DNA of 64,000 nucleotides from Cannabis sativa. Lineage: Eukaryota > Streptophyta > Magnoliopsida > Rosales > Cannabaceae. The notes under the pieces are model-generated. The model was given only the letters and a program-made list of their open reading frames with translations, did not search any database and was not told where the DNA came from. Where the stretch lies: the NCBI RefSeq assembly GCF_029168945.1, contig NC_083610.1:51043429-51107428 (forward strand), read 5' to 3'. The translations under genes and the position numbers were made by a program. Positions 23,653 through 35,414 of the stretch are shown here, one piece after another. Within the stretch, counting starts at the first letter, position 1; each line of letters opens with the position of its first letter.

Positions 23653-24315
23653 TGTTGGGTTTTATGCCCTAAATAAAACTTATTTCAATATAATCAGATT
23701 TACTTATTAATATAGATCAGAAATAACATTTAATGTTGCATGGTTCACATGATTTATTTCATGATTATATTTACATAATGTATGAATTCTATTTAAGTCC
23801 AGAACATATCAATTTGTTAATGATTATAGTTTTGTCAACACAGTGGAATATAATCTTAATTATATGTTCGAAAGTTTATTCCCTGATTTGTCAGAACACT
23901 GGATTTAGACTGACATGGTATAATCAGCGATAGGTATTCTTACACCTTGGATAAGTATTATGTCATTTCCAGGACATTGGCAAAGTTTACCAGCATCGGA
24001 TGTATGGAGTATACATCGGAAGGGACCGATATTGAACTTTGATTAGATATATTAGAATTTACCGTAATATCTATTCAATTCAATATCACATGTTGATCCT
24101 AGATCAAATGATCTTAATCCTGATATGATTAGGTTCAATCTCAAGAGTGTTATTCGTGTTCTTTGATTTGTTAGTTAAGCCTACTATTGGGTCAGGGTGA
24201 TACGTACATTTTGGGAACACGGTAGTGCAATTGAGTGGGAGCGCTAACATAAATATGGAATCTATAGCTTCTATCTCGCGAATAGAAAGTAAAGGATGAT
24301 TTCCTTCGAGCTTAA
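23653..24315 (+). repeat. E6 5' LTR, truncated
   Basis: It matches the first 663 bp of the 29417-31285 LTR with about a dozen differences by eye, then breaks after CGAGCTTAA into AT-rich leader. About 1.2 kb of LTR, including the TATA region and primer site, is missing. The deletion must be internal because the target duplication is intact. Confidence 0.92.
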
Positions 24316-27180
24316 AAATTCAAGATATTTTATTATATTATCTTATTAGAAATTTTAAATAAATTTAAATTTTGAATAAACTTGACATTTGAAAAATTGG
24401 TTAGATATTTTTTGATTTTTTGTTAGAATTTAAGAAATTTAGGAGTTTGTTGAATTTTAAATTTTTTCAAATATTCTCTAACAACCTAAATTTGAATTCT
24501 AGTTAAGATATTTATTTTAAAATTTAATTTTATTTTAAATTTTAAAATTGAGATATTTTAGCTTACTTTCCAGATATTCCAGATCAGTTATTGTTTGTAT
24601 TGTTTGATTATATTATTATGTATTCAAATTTTTTTTTACAAACCTATTATTTATTTGATCACAATTGCTATGATTAACTTGTTGACAGATCCAATGATCT
24701 GATTTTAATCATACTCCAATTGTCAATAGATCTTATAAATAATTTGTAACAGGTAAATTTTGTAATTTCTTTCATCTGTGTAAACCTAGTAACATGATAG
24801 GGCCCATCCAAATCTTTTGACCTGTGTGAGCCTATATGTTTGCTATTGGGCTTAGATGCATATAGGAAGCCCATTTAAGTTTTACTAAGTAAATGGACTA
24901 GGTTGCTAAAATAAATTTTCACATAAGTAAATTTATTTATGCCCAATTAGATTTGGGCTTATTCAATGAATAACAATTGTTTATTTAAAGGTTAAATTCC
25001 TCTCTTTTGGGCCTTGTATGAGAGTTGGGGGCCAATAGAAGTGGGTACGACATACTGAACCCAACTCACCCTCACATGAACTACCCCAATTGTGAAGACC
25101 CATTTGCCTTATTTAAATAATTGTATTAGGTTAATTATAGTAGTCTAACCTAATTAAAATTGAATTAGCAACATAATTAACTTTTAAAATATATAAAATT
25201 TAATTTTTCATTTAATATTTTAAAGTTAATTTTAGAAAAACACTTAGTAAATGAAATTATTCTAGATAGTTATTTCTAGAACTAGTTATTTTTTCTAATA
25301 TTTAATTAGGAAAATATCATAGATTGTGAAATTAATTGTTTAATAATTAATTTTAGTACAATCTAAGTTAAGTATATTTTTCCTAGTATTAAATTAGAAT
25401 TAATAATTAAGTCTTCTCTATACTTAATTATTTATTTCTTGAATTTAATACATTTAATTAAATTAAAAATTTAAATATTTAAGTTGATTTTCATCATGAT
25501 ACTTAAATATTATTATTTTCATGTTATTTAATTAAAATTGAAAATTATTTTAAGTTTGAAATCTTATTTCATATAACTTAAATTTGAATAATTTTCAAAA
25601 TATATTTTATTTTATTTTATTAATCTTTTTCAACAATTTCGAAATTGCATTTCTTAAATGCAAAATTTCGAATTTTATTTGAAAAATAGATTAAAGTTGT
25701 AAATTATTTATTTTAATTTTGGACCAACTTAAATCAATGATTTTTTCATTTAATGATTAATTAAAATAAATGAAGTAAAATATATTTAATTAGAAAATTA
25801 ATTAATTAGTCAATGAAAGTCTAGATAGATATTATCTGTTTTTGCTTGAAGTATTTTTCTAGTGTATTTAATTAAATAGAAAATTAATATTTAAGTTGAT
25901 TTTAATCATCATACTTAAATATTTGAAATTTTTCTTATATATTTGATTAAAAAGGAAAATTATATTTTTTGTTGTAAATTAATTTTGGGCCAACATTAAA
26001 TTAGAATAATTTTTTCAGGATTTATTTTTATTTTATTTTAACAAGCAATTTCGAAAATTGTATTATTAAATACTTCAATTTTTTGAAATGCAATATATAT
26101 TTATAGAAAATTAAATTTGAGTTGTAAATTAATTTAAATTAATTTTGTAACAACTTAAATTGAATATTTTTTTAAATATTTATTGGAAATTATTACTAAG
26201 ATGGAAATAATTCATGTTATTTTCATATCCATCTAAGTAAAATTTATAAATATTAAATTAAATTTTATATTTAGAATTTTTCATTCTAAATTGGAAATTT
26301 TAATTAAATAAATATATATTTAAAATAAATTGATTAAAGTAAATATTAGAAGAAAATACACTTTAAATAATGAGCTTTATTATTAGGACATTCGATCTCC
26401 ATTGTTGGTTTTACATAGCTTTTGTTTTAGTGAGTAATCCTCCCTAATGGAGGAACGTTCATTAGCAAGTTAGCACCGTTTAATCTCGAAAGATAAGTAG
26501 CTTTGTAAGTGTTTTATATGGTATGGATCACCCTAATGGTGGCGACTGTATTTGACTTACAAAATATGAAATAATGGTGGAAGCTCATAAGATAGAATAG
26601 CCTTGACTCTCGCCTAAACGGGACAACACTGGATTCCAATCTTGATCGAATAAAAGGTTGCTAGAATGTTTAACATTTTAGATGAGCTGACAACTCTATT
26701 CAATGGATGGTAGCTTTGACTCTCGTCTAAACGGGACACTGATATCAGTTTGTTGAAGACCTTGGAAATTATTTAGGATTGTATGTTTTAGTATTTTCAC
26801 TTGTCATTCCTACTTGCTATATGTTTAATAATTTCTGAATTGTGTATGAATTTATATTGAACCATGTTATTTTCTGTTATTAAATTGTAGTTTAATTTCG
26901 AATCTTCATTGTTGGTCTAACTTGGTTTGTTTTTCTAATGAGATAAATCCCTAATGGATTTTCACCATTAGACATACATAATAGTGTTAGATCTCGAAAG
27001 ATAAATATTCTATATGCAATATCTAGCTGTTCATCAATTGATGACACCTTAGACTAGTATTTTTACAATATGAAACAAGAAAATTGTACAAATAAGATTA
27101 TTTTGACTCTCGCTAATCGAAGCATCGTTGGATTCTTATTTATAAACGAAATTATCCTAATTCCTCTTATCTTATTCATG
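24316..27180 (+). other. E6 leader with two tandem leader modules
   Basis: AT-rich and non-coding. It shares with E1-E5 the GTGGGTACGACATACTGA segment (25041-25058), the CTAATGG hairpin (near 26447-26464) and two CTCTCGCCTAAACGGGA-type motifs (26607-26623, 26720-26736). A second diverged module starts near 26898 with GAATCTTCATTGTTGG and carries the same series of hairpins, including CTAATGG...CCATTAG at 26951-26971. It occupies the place of gag. Confidence 0.75.
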
Positions 27181-27239
27181 TCGAATTAGCTCAATAACAT
27201 ATCATTGGATGAATGGTCTATAAATCATTTCATGTCATT

Positions 27240-29405
27240 CTATTTTTTTTTCTCTTAAGAAATTGAATGACATTTTTGATTATTTTCCCGAAATTCTATC
27301 CCAAAATGATATAAGTCCTCAATCTTAGAAATCTCCTACTTGTATGGGCAAATCTGACTTTGAGTTTAAATTAGTAGTGGTTGTCCAAGAAAGAATTACT
27401 CATTATATTTGGTATAAATTTAAGTCTTTGACTTTAATTTTAGATTCCGAACAAAAATATTCTTATATTTCTAATTCCAGAATACAATACAGTTACACTT
27501 TCACAAGTGTTTAATAACCATTTTCTATCAATGGATTCAAACTGTATGGAATATGAGTTTAGTATTCTGTGACTAGGATCCACTTGCACTATTCTAAGAA
27601 CTCTTTGATGTAACTAAACCTAAGTCATCAAAAAGACACAACCACACATTTTTAATCTATGGCATTTGTATCTTGATCATAGTGGTATTGACAAGATCAA
27701 TCTCTGCAAAGAGTTAATATGCCTATAACCACTGAAAGTAAGTTCATCTCATTCGCAGATGGATGTACATTCAGGGGTGGATATGAGTTTTTCGTTGTAT
27801 TCTTAAAACGATAACTCTAGATTATACCTTATGCAAAGAAACTTACCTTCCCAGAAATTTCGATTTGCATATTGATGATTAGTTACTAGTCGTTGCCTAA
27901 ATCCTTCTATGGTAATACAATTTCAGAATGATATAATGGTTGTATACTTAATGTAAATCATTACTAGATTCATGGATGACCTAATCAAAATCTTAAGAAA
28001 AGGTAGAACTGTTAACCATGGTTTGTTAGCTATTCTAAGTGATTAGGGGTGGACCATCCCATAGTCAATAGATAAGAAAGTGTTTGTTTAAACAAATACA
28101 ACTTTTCTAAGAAAATGACTAAGTCCGAAAAGTAGCAAATAAAGGAGATATTTTTTCTTGATTCCATAAGTGTTCTATCATCGTATTTGACATATGATGA
28201 TCCCACTGCCTCTGTTGTCTTGTCACAACCGAAGAGGTCCATACCATTTAGTTTTCTTAGAAATAATTCACGGTACCTTGTCGTAGTGGGAGAGTTTCAA
28301 GGAACTTCACTTCTTATGACTTGGAAGACACTAGTGATTAAAATCCATTGTGAGTTTAAACAAGTAATGGATTGTCAAGATAAGAAACTAAGAAGAAAAG
28401 CCAAGAGAACTATAGTTTAATCCATTCACAAGGAGTAACCTAAATTTTTCTATTACAAGGACATAAAAGGAAACTTTCGTTTATAAGTCTATTCAATGGA
28501 CTTAACAAAACTTCCTATTCCTAGTATTATAGGTTTGAGTTTATCTAAACCTATGGCTTATGGTATACCTGGTAATTACTTGCTCTAGTGCAAGCAACTT
28601 ACTTTAGTAAGATGCTGAAGCATTTTCTTTCTAATGGCAATCTATAGAAGCTTCTCGACTTCTAGGCATAGATTTTATTTATCTAAGGAAAAGTCTCAAC
28701 TATTCCAGAAAAGATAAAGCCATGAAAGAATTTCTTATATCAACAGTGAGAGGTCTCAGATATGCTTTAGTATGCCTTAGACCAGACACTTGCTGTTGAG
28801 TGGGAGTAATGAGTAAGTAACAGATTAATCCAGGAGAGGAACATTGGAAGACAATCAAGTAAATCTTAAGATTAAGAAGAAGAACTATCTGTTAGTCTAT
28901 AAGGGTGTGTTTAAAAGTCTTAGACTACACCATATCAGATTTTGAAATTTGCCTTTGTGCTAGAAAATCTTTCTGATAAAATGGTGGTTACTCTGGGGTG
29001 GAATAGTGATTTTGGAGAAGTGTAAAAACCTATCTGAAGTCTCTAGGTAAACCAGGAAGAGACTGAATGTTAAAGTTGCAGGAAAGGTACTTATTCAGTC
29101 TAAGGAAAGTTCTATACATCTTTGGCACCATTCCAAATTGCCTTAAACTACTAGTGTTAATTTCCTGATTAACCAAGAAGTAGTTGCCAAAGGTATAGAA
29201 TCCAGTATCCCAAGAGAGTAGACATATAGAGAGGAATTTCACATTATCAATGATTTTGTGATTAAGGAAGAGTAATGGTGGAGAAAAGGTTGTGTTTAAT
29301 TCAACCTTTCAGATCCTATTACGAGGAGTTTACTACTACTACACTTGATTTGTAAATCAAGGTGTTGAGATTATTTGAAATGCACATTTTGTTTTATATT
29401 AGTGC
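27240..29405 (+). pseudogene. E6 fossil pol
   Basis: There is no long open frame, but short translated islands follow copia pol order. They are a GAG-pre-integrase island near 27655, a GGYEFFVV-like integrase island near 27775, PKRSG near 28229 and FKQVMDCQDKK near 28360. RT end and RNase H remnants follow (CLRPDTC near 28780, FLINQEVVAKGIES near 29160). Similar remnants occur in E4 and E5, so the decay predates the spread of this subfamily. A polypurine tract (29406-29416) precedes the LTR. Confidence 0.75.
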
Positions 29406-29416
29406 AAGTGGGAGTT

Positions 29417-31285
29417 TGTTGGGTTTTATGCCCTAAATAAAACTCATTTCAATATAATCAGATTTATTTATTAATATAGATCAGAAATAACATTTAATGT
29501 TGCATGGTTCACATGATTTATTTCATGATTATATTTACATAATGTATGAATTCTATTTAAGTCCAGAACATATCAATTTGTTAATGATTATAGTGTTGTC
29601 AACACAGTGGAATATAATCTTAATTATATGTTCGAAAGTTTATTCCCTGATTTGTCAGAACACTGGATTTAGACTGACATGGTATAATCAGCGATAGGTA
29701 TTCTTACACCTTGGATAAGTGTTATGTCCTTTCCAGGACATTGACAAAGTTTACCAGCATCGGATGTATGGAGTATACATCGGAAGGGACCGATATTGAA
29801 CTTTGATTAGATATATTAGAATTTACCGTAATATCTATTCAATTCAATATCACCTGTTGATCCTAGATCAAATGATCTTAATCCTGATATTATTAGGTTC
29901 AATCTCAAGAGTGTTATTCGTGTTCTTTGACTTGTTAGTTAAGCCTACTTTTGGGTCAGGGTGATACGTACATTTTGGGAACACGGTAGTGCAATTGAGT
30001 GGGAGCGCTAACATAAATATGGAATCTATAGCTTCTATCTGGCGAATAGAAAATAAAGGATGATTTCCTTCGAGCTTAACCAAACGAAAATAAATGGTGG
30101 AGATCTCATTTCACTTAGCTGAAATATCATTTATACAGGGTTAAGTGTTTTAAGGATAAAATATATTGTAGGGTGTTACGGTAATTTAATCCATTTACAG
30201 TGTAAATCATCTATATAGAGGATCATTGATCACAATAGGGTTATAACAATGGATAACTAATGACGTGTCTATATCGTGGAACATATAGAGCGTTCTATAT
30301 GCTGAGAGTGCAATTCTAAGTTCTATGCGTGGATTCAACGAAGAATTAATAAGTCAGTGAATTTAAGATATAAATTCTTGATCTGCTTATTGGAAGCTCG
30401 GATATATAGACCCATTGTCCCCATACTAGTTGAGACCATACTGCTTGTAAGACTCAGTTAATTGATTTTGATTAATCAATTAAAATTCTAAAGTTAGACT
30501 ATGTCTACTTTGTGAATTTTCACTAAGCAAGGGCGAAATTGTAAAGAAAAGAGATTCTAGGTTTATTTATTAATTAAGAGACTTTATATGTCTAATTAAT
30601 AAATATATTAAATGAAAATATTCTTTAATAATTAATTTTTAGTTATTAAATAATAGAATTGACATTTAAATGGTTGAATTTGAAAATTGGCGTTTTTGAG
30701 AAAATCAGATGAAGGAATGATAAAACAGCAAAATTGCATAAGTGAGGCCCATTATCCAAGGCCCATGGCCGGCCACACTTATAGGGTTTTATCATTTATT
30801 TTTTCATTATTTTAATGCCAAATAATTCTAACTTAAACCTAGGTGGTTACCTATAAATAGGTAGTGATGGCTTCAGGAAAAAGATGATACATCTCATTCC
30901 TTCACAGAAAATTTCTAGCCGCCACTTCCCTCTTCTTTTCTTCTTCTATTTTCGAAATCCTTGAGTGAATGAGTGAGTGCCCACACACATCAAGTGGTAT
31001 CTCAATCATAGTGTGTAAGACTGTGAAAAATCAACCAACAAGAAGGAGATTCAACATCAAAGGAAGGAGAGAAAGAGATCCAGGTTCAGATATTGATAAT
31101 GCTCTACTACAGAAAGGAATCAAGGGCTAGATATCTGAACGGAAGGAGTCATTATATTTCTCTGCACCCAATGTAAGGTTTCCTAAACTTTATATGTGTT
31201 TATTTCATTGTTTTAGAATTCATATTAGGATGTTAATGAAACATACTTGTTAGTAAATCTAGATCCTGGTAAAATATATCCAACA
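29417..31285 (+). repeat. E6 3' LTR
   Basis: This 1869-bp complete LTR runs from TGTTGGG to TCCAACA. TATA-like CTATAAATAG lies at 30851-30860. It is close to the LTRs of E4, E5 and S1 and less close to E1. The right end adjoins the CTATA duplication. Confidence 0.93.
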
Positions 31286-31762
31286 CTATATAAGGTAGCT
31301 ACCAAATTGATTTGCATAAGACTCAAAAATATTCTCCCTGATATAGTTTCTCTAAATCAGGATGGATTTATAAAAGGTAGATAAATAGCACATAACATCA
31401 TGATATGCCAAGATCTCATTAGGAATTATGGTAGAAAAGGGTCTAAGCCGAATTACATGATCAAGCTTGATCTTCAAAAGGCTTATGACACAATGGATTG
31501 GGATTTTTCGGAAGAAATGTTATATTCTTTGAAATTCCCAGAGAAGTTCATAAGGTTAATCATGACATGCATTAGAACTCCTAGATTCTCTTTAATGTTC
31601 AATGGATCTATGCATGGATTCTTTGAAGCAGAAAGGGGATTGAGGCAAGGCAATCCAATGTCCCCTTTCCTTTTTGTATTTGGGATGGAGTATCTCAGTC
31701 GAATCATGAGCAAGATTGGGAAGAAAGGGACTTTGGTTACCATGAAAGATGTGCTAAAATGA
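31286..31762 (+). pseudogene. LINE ORF2, RT core
   Basis: RT continues after E6 with SLNQDGFIKGR, a stop in place of the next residue (31381-31383), then [15 protein letters not shown] and [14 protein letters not shown], conserved non-LTR RT blocks. A frameshift near 31745 separates this from the FADD motif, which lies in the next frame. Confidence 0.9.
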
Positions 31763-32052
31763 AATTAAATCACTTAAGTTTTGCTGACGATGTGCTTTTG
31801 TTTTGTAGAGGTGATTTTAAGAGCATATATTTGTTGATGCAAGGGCTGAAATTGTTCTCAAACACATCTGGTTTAACACTAAATAACACAAAATCAGCAG
31901 TGTATTGTAGCGGAATGGATGAGAGAGAGATTAAAAGAATACTGGACATGATAGGATTTACTAGACAAGAAGAGCCATTTAAATACCTGGGGTTCCAATT
32001 TGTGCAAGGAAGATTGCAGCTGCAGATTGCATTAGTCTTGCTCAAAAAATGA
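31759..32052 (+). pseudogene. LINE ORF2, RT active site and thumb
   Basis: It contains HLSFADDVLLFCRGD, with the catalytic FADD motif, then GLTLNNTKSAVYCSG and FKYLGFQF, typical of plant LINE RT. It ends in a frame change near 32050, so the polyprotein is broken here. Confidence 0.9.
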
Positions 32053-32912
32053 CAAGGAAAATCAGAGTTTGGTCCACTAGAAATCTGTCCTTTGCTGAAA
32101 GGTTAATGTTGGTTAACTCGGTTCTTCTTACAATTCATATGTATTGGAGTCAAATTATGATTCTCCCCGAAAAAGTCATTAAAGAAATAGAGGGAGAATG
32201 CAGATGCTTTTTGTGGACAGGGAAGAGTGTAATGGCAGGGGCTGGATCAGTTACTTGGGAAAGTTTATGCAACCCGAAAAAAGAAGGAGGTCTAGGCTTG
32301 CTGAATGTTGCTAAATGGAATGTTGCAACAATGTTTAAGCAGGTTTGGGCAGTGGCAAACAAGAAGGACAATTTATGGGTGAAATGGGTTCATTGTGTAT
32401 ACATTAAGCACCACAACTGGTGGGAGTATAAAGCTCCCCAAAGCAGTAATTGGTACTAAAAAAAATGGTGGACATTAGAGACATAGTAAAGCAGAAGTTT
32501 CAGCCAGACGAGTTTGCAAAGAATGAGTTTAAAGTGGCAGCAGGTTATAGAAGCCTTGCACAAGATCATGAGAGAGTGGAATGGTGTAATGAAGTTTGGT
32601 CTAGACTTAATATACTGAAACACAGGGTTAGCTATGTTAAATAGGTTGAAGACTAAAGATAGGCTATAAAAATACAAGGTGATCGACTCTTCTACCTGCC
32701 CCTTCTGCAATAATGAAGAAGAAACAATAGACCACCTGTTCTTCAAGTGTGATTTTTCTCAGTTGTTAAAAAACATACGGAAAGCAAAGCAATCCAAATT
32801 CAAGAAGGGTGTAAAAGGGGCTAGTATTGCAGCCCTTGTGTATTTGATATGGAGAAGAAGAAATGACTTGATCTGGACTGAGAAAACTCAGCAGCCAACC
32901 GAATTATTATAG
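32049..32912 (+). pseudogene. LINE ORF2, C-terminal zf-RVT region
   Basis: Segments in shifting frames give WSTRNLSFAERLMLVNSVL and WESLCNPKKEGGLGLLN, then a zinc-binding CPFCNNEEETIDHLFFKC block typical of the zf-RVT domain after plant LINE RT, and VYLIWRRRNDLIW. Stops near 32457 and 32641 and frame changes inactivate it. There is no RNase H domain after it. Confidence 0.87.
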
Positions 32913-33112
32913 CAGCTAAAAAAAATGTTAAAATTAGAGTGATGCTTGTAATGCCAAAAAAAGTAAAACTCAAAGATAGAGAATGGTTTGAAAGCTTGTA
33001 AATAATTGCATAGAAATTATTAAGGCCATTGATGGTGCTTATAGATTGTAAATAAAAGTTTTGTGCAATGAACATCATCTGATTCATAAAAAAAAATGTT
33101 GACTGATAACAA
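32913..33112 (+). other. LINE 3' UTR, poly(A) tail and right target duplication
   Basis: A short untranslated end with AATAAA at 33051-33056 and an A9 run (33088-33096) leads into AATGTTGACTGATAACAA (33095-33112), the right target-site copy. Confidence 0.88.
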
Positions 33113-34064
33113 GCTCAATGGAGCTAATTTTATCAAATGGAGAGAGAACATTAACATTGCTCTCATTGGTGAAAATGCCCTGTTTGTGTTTACTGAAGAG
33201 GCTACTGAGCAGCCAGGTGAGAATGCAACCAAGGCAGTCAAAGAAAAGTTCGAGAGTTGGCAGAATGATAACAACAAAGCTCGATACTTTATGTTGTCTA
33301 GCATGGTTGACACCTTGAAAACAAGGTTTGTAAACACTCTCACGGCTGCAGAAATCATGAACCAGTTAACTGAACTGTTCGGGATGGCATCAATTCAAGC
33401 TCGCTTTGAGGCGACCAAGAATTCCATCAATGCACGGGTGAAACCTCATCAGAGCGTGCGTGATCACCTTCTCCAGATGACTAGTTACTTCCAGGAAGCT
33501 GAGAATCATGGAGCTGTTATAGATCAGACAACTCAAGTGAGTTTGATCTTGAACAGTTTGACTCCAGCCTTTCTTCCCTTCACTTAAAATTATGTCATGA
33601 ACAAGTTGGAGCTTGACTTTCACGAGTTGATCAACAACCTTCAGATATTTGAAAATTTGATTGGAGGACTACAGAAAGGAGGAACTAAAGCTCCTAATTC
33701 TGGGACTGCTAATGGTACGGCCAAGGCTGAGGCAAACATTGCCTCTACTTCAAAACCCAACAACAAGAAGAAGTGGAAGAATAGCAAGAAGCATGTTCAA
33801 GCTGTGAAAACAGTTAAAAAGAAAAAGGTTGCTAATCCCAAAGGAAAGCCAAAAGGAAAATGCTTCTATTGCAATGAAAAGGGCCACTGGAAACCCCAAT
33901 GCCCTAAGTTTCTAGCAAAAAAACAAGGTATTTGTTTCTATGCTATAAACTCATGTGTTTTAGAGAATTATTATCCCCTTGGGTTATTAATTCTGGATCA
34001 ACTAACCATGTTTGTTTTCTTCTTATTTCAGCTCCACCTGCTTAAACTTGGATTGCTATCCTAG
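33096..34064 (+). pseudogene. E2 gag (UBN2-type) with CCHC knuckle and protease remnant
   Basis: The gag frame continues from 16486. Blocks: TDNKLNGANFIKWRENINIA, YFMLSSMVDTLKTRF, VRDHLLQMTSYFQEAE, VSLILNSLTPAFLPF, then a lysine-rich stretch and CFYCNEKGHWKPQC. One in-frame TAA (33585-33587) follows AFLPFT, and the frame continues as NYVMNKLELDFHELI. After the knuckle a SCVLEN segment leads into a shifted protease remnant in which DSGS is no longer readable. Gag would form the particle shell; the LINE insertion and the TAA disable this copy. Confidence 0.88.
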
Positions 34065-35414
34065 CAAGTTGAATCGGATGGTTGGACAGAAGGGTGGAGA
34101 TTGTCCAAGATTGAAGATGAAGCTCAGAATCTTCTTTTTATAATTTTTGAATTAATTGTTTTAATTTATGAACAATTTGATTTCAATTATTGGTTTGAGA
34201 TTTTATTCTCTATTTTTCATATTATTGCACACAATTCGTTTTTTTTTTAGAATATTAATAAAGTTTTCTCTTTTAGTAATGAATTGTATTTATGAATTGA
34301 GCTTCATATTTTTTCTTTATCTTATGTATGCCAATACTAATTATATTTATATGTTTATAATGTTTGTATGTGTTTGTGTTTTATTATTGATACAAAATCT
34401 ATGGTATATTATTCTCTACAAAGAGATAATACCACATAAACACCTCAATTTCAATGTTTATGAATAATTGTTAATTCTTAAACAATTATTAAGATTTTAT
34501 TTAATAAAAAGATCTTTTGATCTGATAGGGGTAGAAGAAGTTAAGAATAATATATCCAGTTCAACGATCTTTTATATCTATTGTGCTCTGGAATATATTC
34601 ATAACTCCACATGATCTCTATAACACTTAGGGGTAGATGAAGCTATTGACGTATGTAGTTCATTTTGAACTATAGACTATACTCAATACACCACAGTATC
34701 TCTATTGCACACATATTTTGATCAAACATGGATGTAATATAATGAACAAATTAGCAAATTATTAGAACTTATTCTTGATCCTGTATTTTTGTTCCAATTA
34801 ATATATTACTGTAGTAATAAAATAGATACCAATAAAGTTCTTGGACATAGCATCACAGTACCTTATTTGAGTGGGAGAATTTTAAAATTCTAAGCATCTT
34901 TATTTGGATGAAACTTGTGATAGGAACTTTAGAATTCAACTGAGAAAGTAAATCTAACCATTCATATGGATAGAAATGACTTATTTTGAGGATAAGATAG
35001 TAAATTTTGCATAGTCTATTTGAATGACTTAGGCAAAATTCCTAATCCTCATGAAATGTTTTATGGTATCTCTAATGATGACTTAATCTTAAGCAAGGAT
35101 TTTATACTAATGTTAATACTAGATTGCTGTGTTGATGACTTAGTCTATAAGGAACTTATAGTTTCAGACTAAGATAATATGTCACAACAAGATATCCTTG
35201 AGAAACAATAGTAAGAGGTTAAATGTACTTCTATGTACGAACTTAACCAGACTCTTACTGTTGAGTGGGAGTCATCTAAGATGTAATCAAACAAGGAACA
35301 TTAGGAGACAATCAAGGAAGATCTATGAAAGTGACCTATATGTTAGACAATAAGGGTGTATATTAGAAACCTCATATCTACACCAACTCATAACCTATTC
35401 GAGATGGTGGTTAC
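34065..35414 (+). pseudogene. E2 fossil pol
   Basis: AT-rich with no long frame. Recognisable islands include a SDRG-like integrase trace near 34523 and an RNase H-side trace around 35237-35275 (ACTCTTACTGTTGAGTGGGAGT), homologous to E6 near 28785. Intact copia pol in E1 takes about 3.1 kb for the same span, so much is deleted. Confidence 0.65.

Larger units (their letters stand above)
23653..31285 (+). mobile_element. Copia element E6, non-coding, inserted in the LINE
   Basis: It begins TGTTGGGTTT and ends TCCAACA, with TSD CTATA (23648-23652 and 31286-31290). The left LTR is cut short at about 24315 and the primer site is gone. The right LTR is complete. The interior has a long leader, a duplicated leader module in place of gag, and a fossil pol without an open frame. 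Removing E6 restores the LINE RT frame across the junction. Confidence 0.93.
16530..33094 (+). mobile_element. LINE (L1-type) element L1, interrupted by H1 and E6
   Basis: Own sequence: 16530-18918, 23175-23652 and 31286-33094, about 4.7 kb. Order: CT-rich 5' end, ORF1 (DUF4283-like plus zinc knuckle), ORF2 (AP-type endonuclease, RT with FADD, zf-RVT), an AATAAA signal at 33051-33056 and an A9 tail (33088-33096, overlapping the duplication). The 18-bp TSD starts right at the 5' end, so the insertion appears full length. Frameshifts and stops in both ORFs show that it is inactive. Confidence 0.92.
33095..35414 (+). mobile_element. Copia element E2, gag and fossil pol
   Basis: It resumes E2 after the LINE with a UBN2-type gag and zinc knuckle, then a protease remnant and about 1.3 kb of decayed pol. 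Copia element E5 interrupts it at 35414 within the RNase H fossil: the ATGGTGGTTAC just before the break matches E6 28980-28990, which continues TCTGGGG. Its 3' LTR is outside the window. Confidence 0.85.

Noticed and set aside
30737..30780. GGCCGGCC-containing segments in several LTRs as insertion-site marks
   Set aside because: They are simply part of the shared LTR sequence (also at 35960, 40805, 43643, 51833, 59135 and 60090).
34168..34467. Hydrophobic 99-codon frame in E2 as a membrane protein
   Set aside because: It is AT-rich sequence translated as Phe/Ile/Leu/Tyr, within fossil pol, not conserved as a frame in E3.
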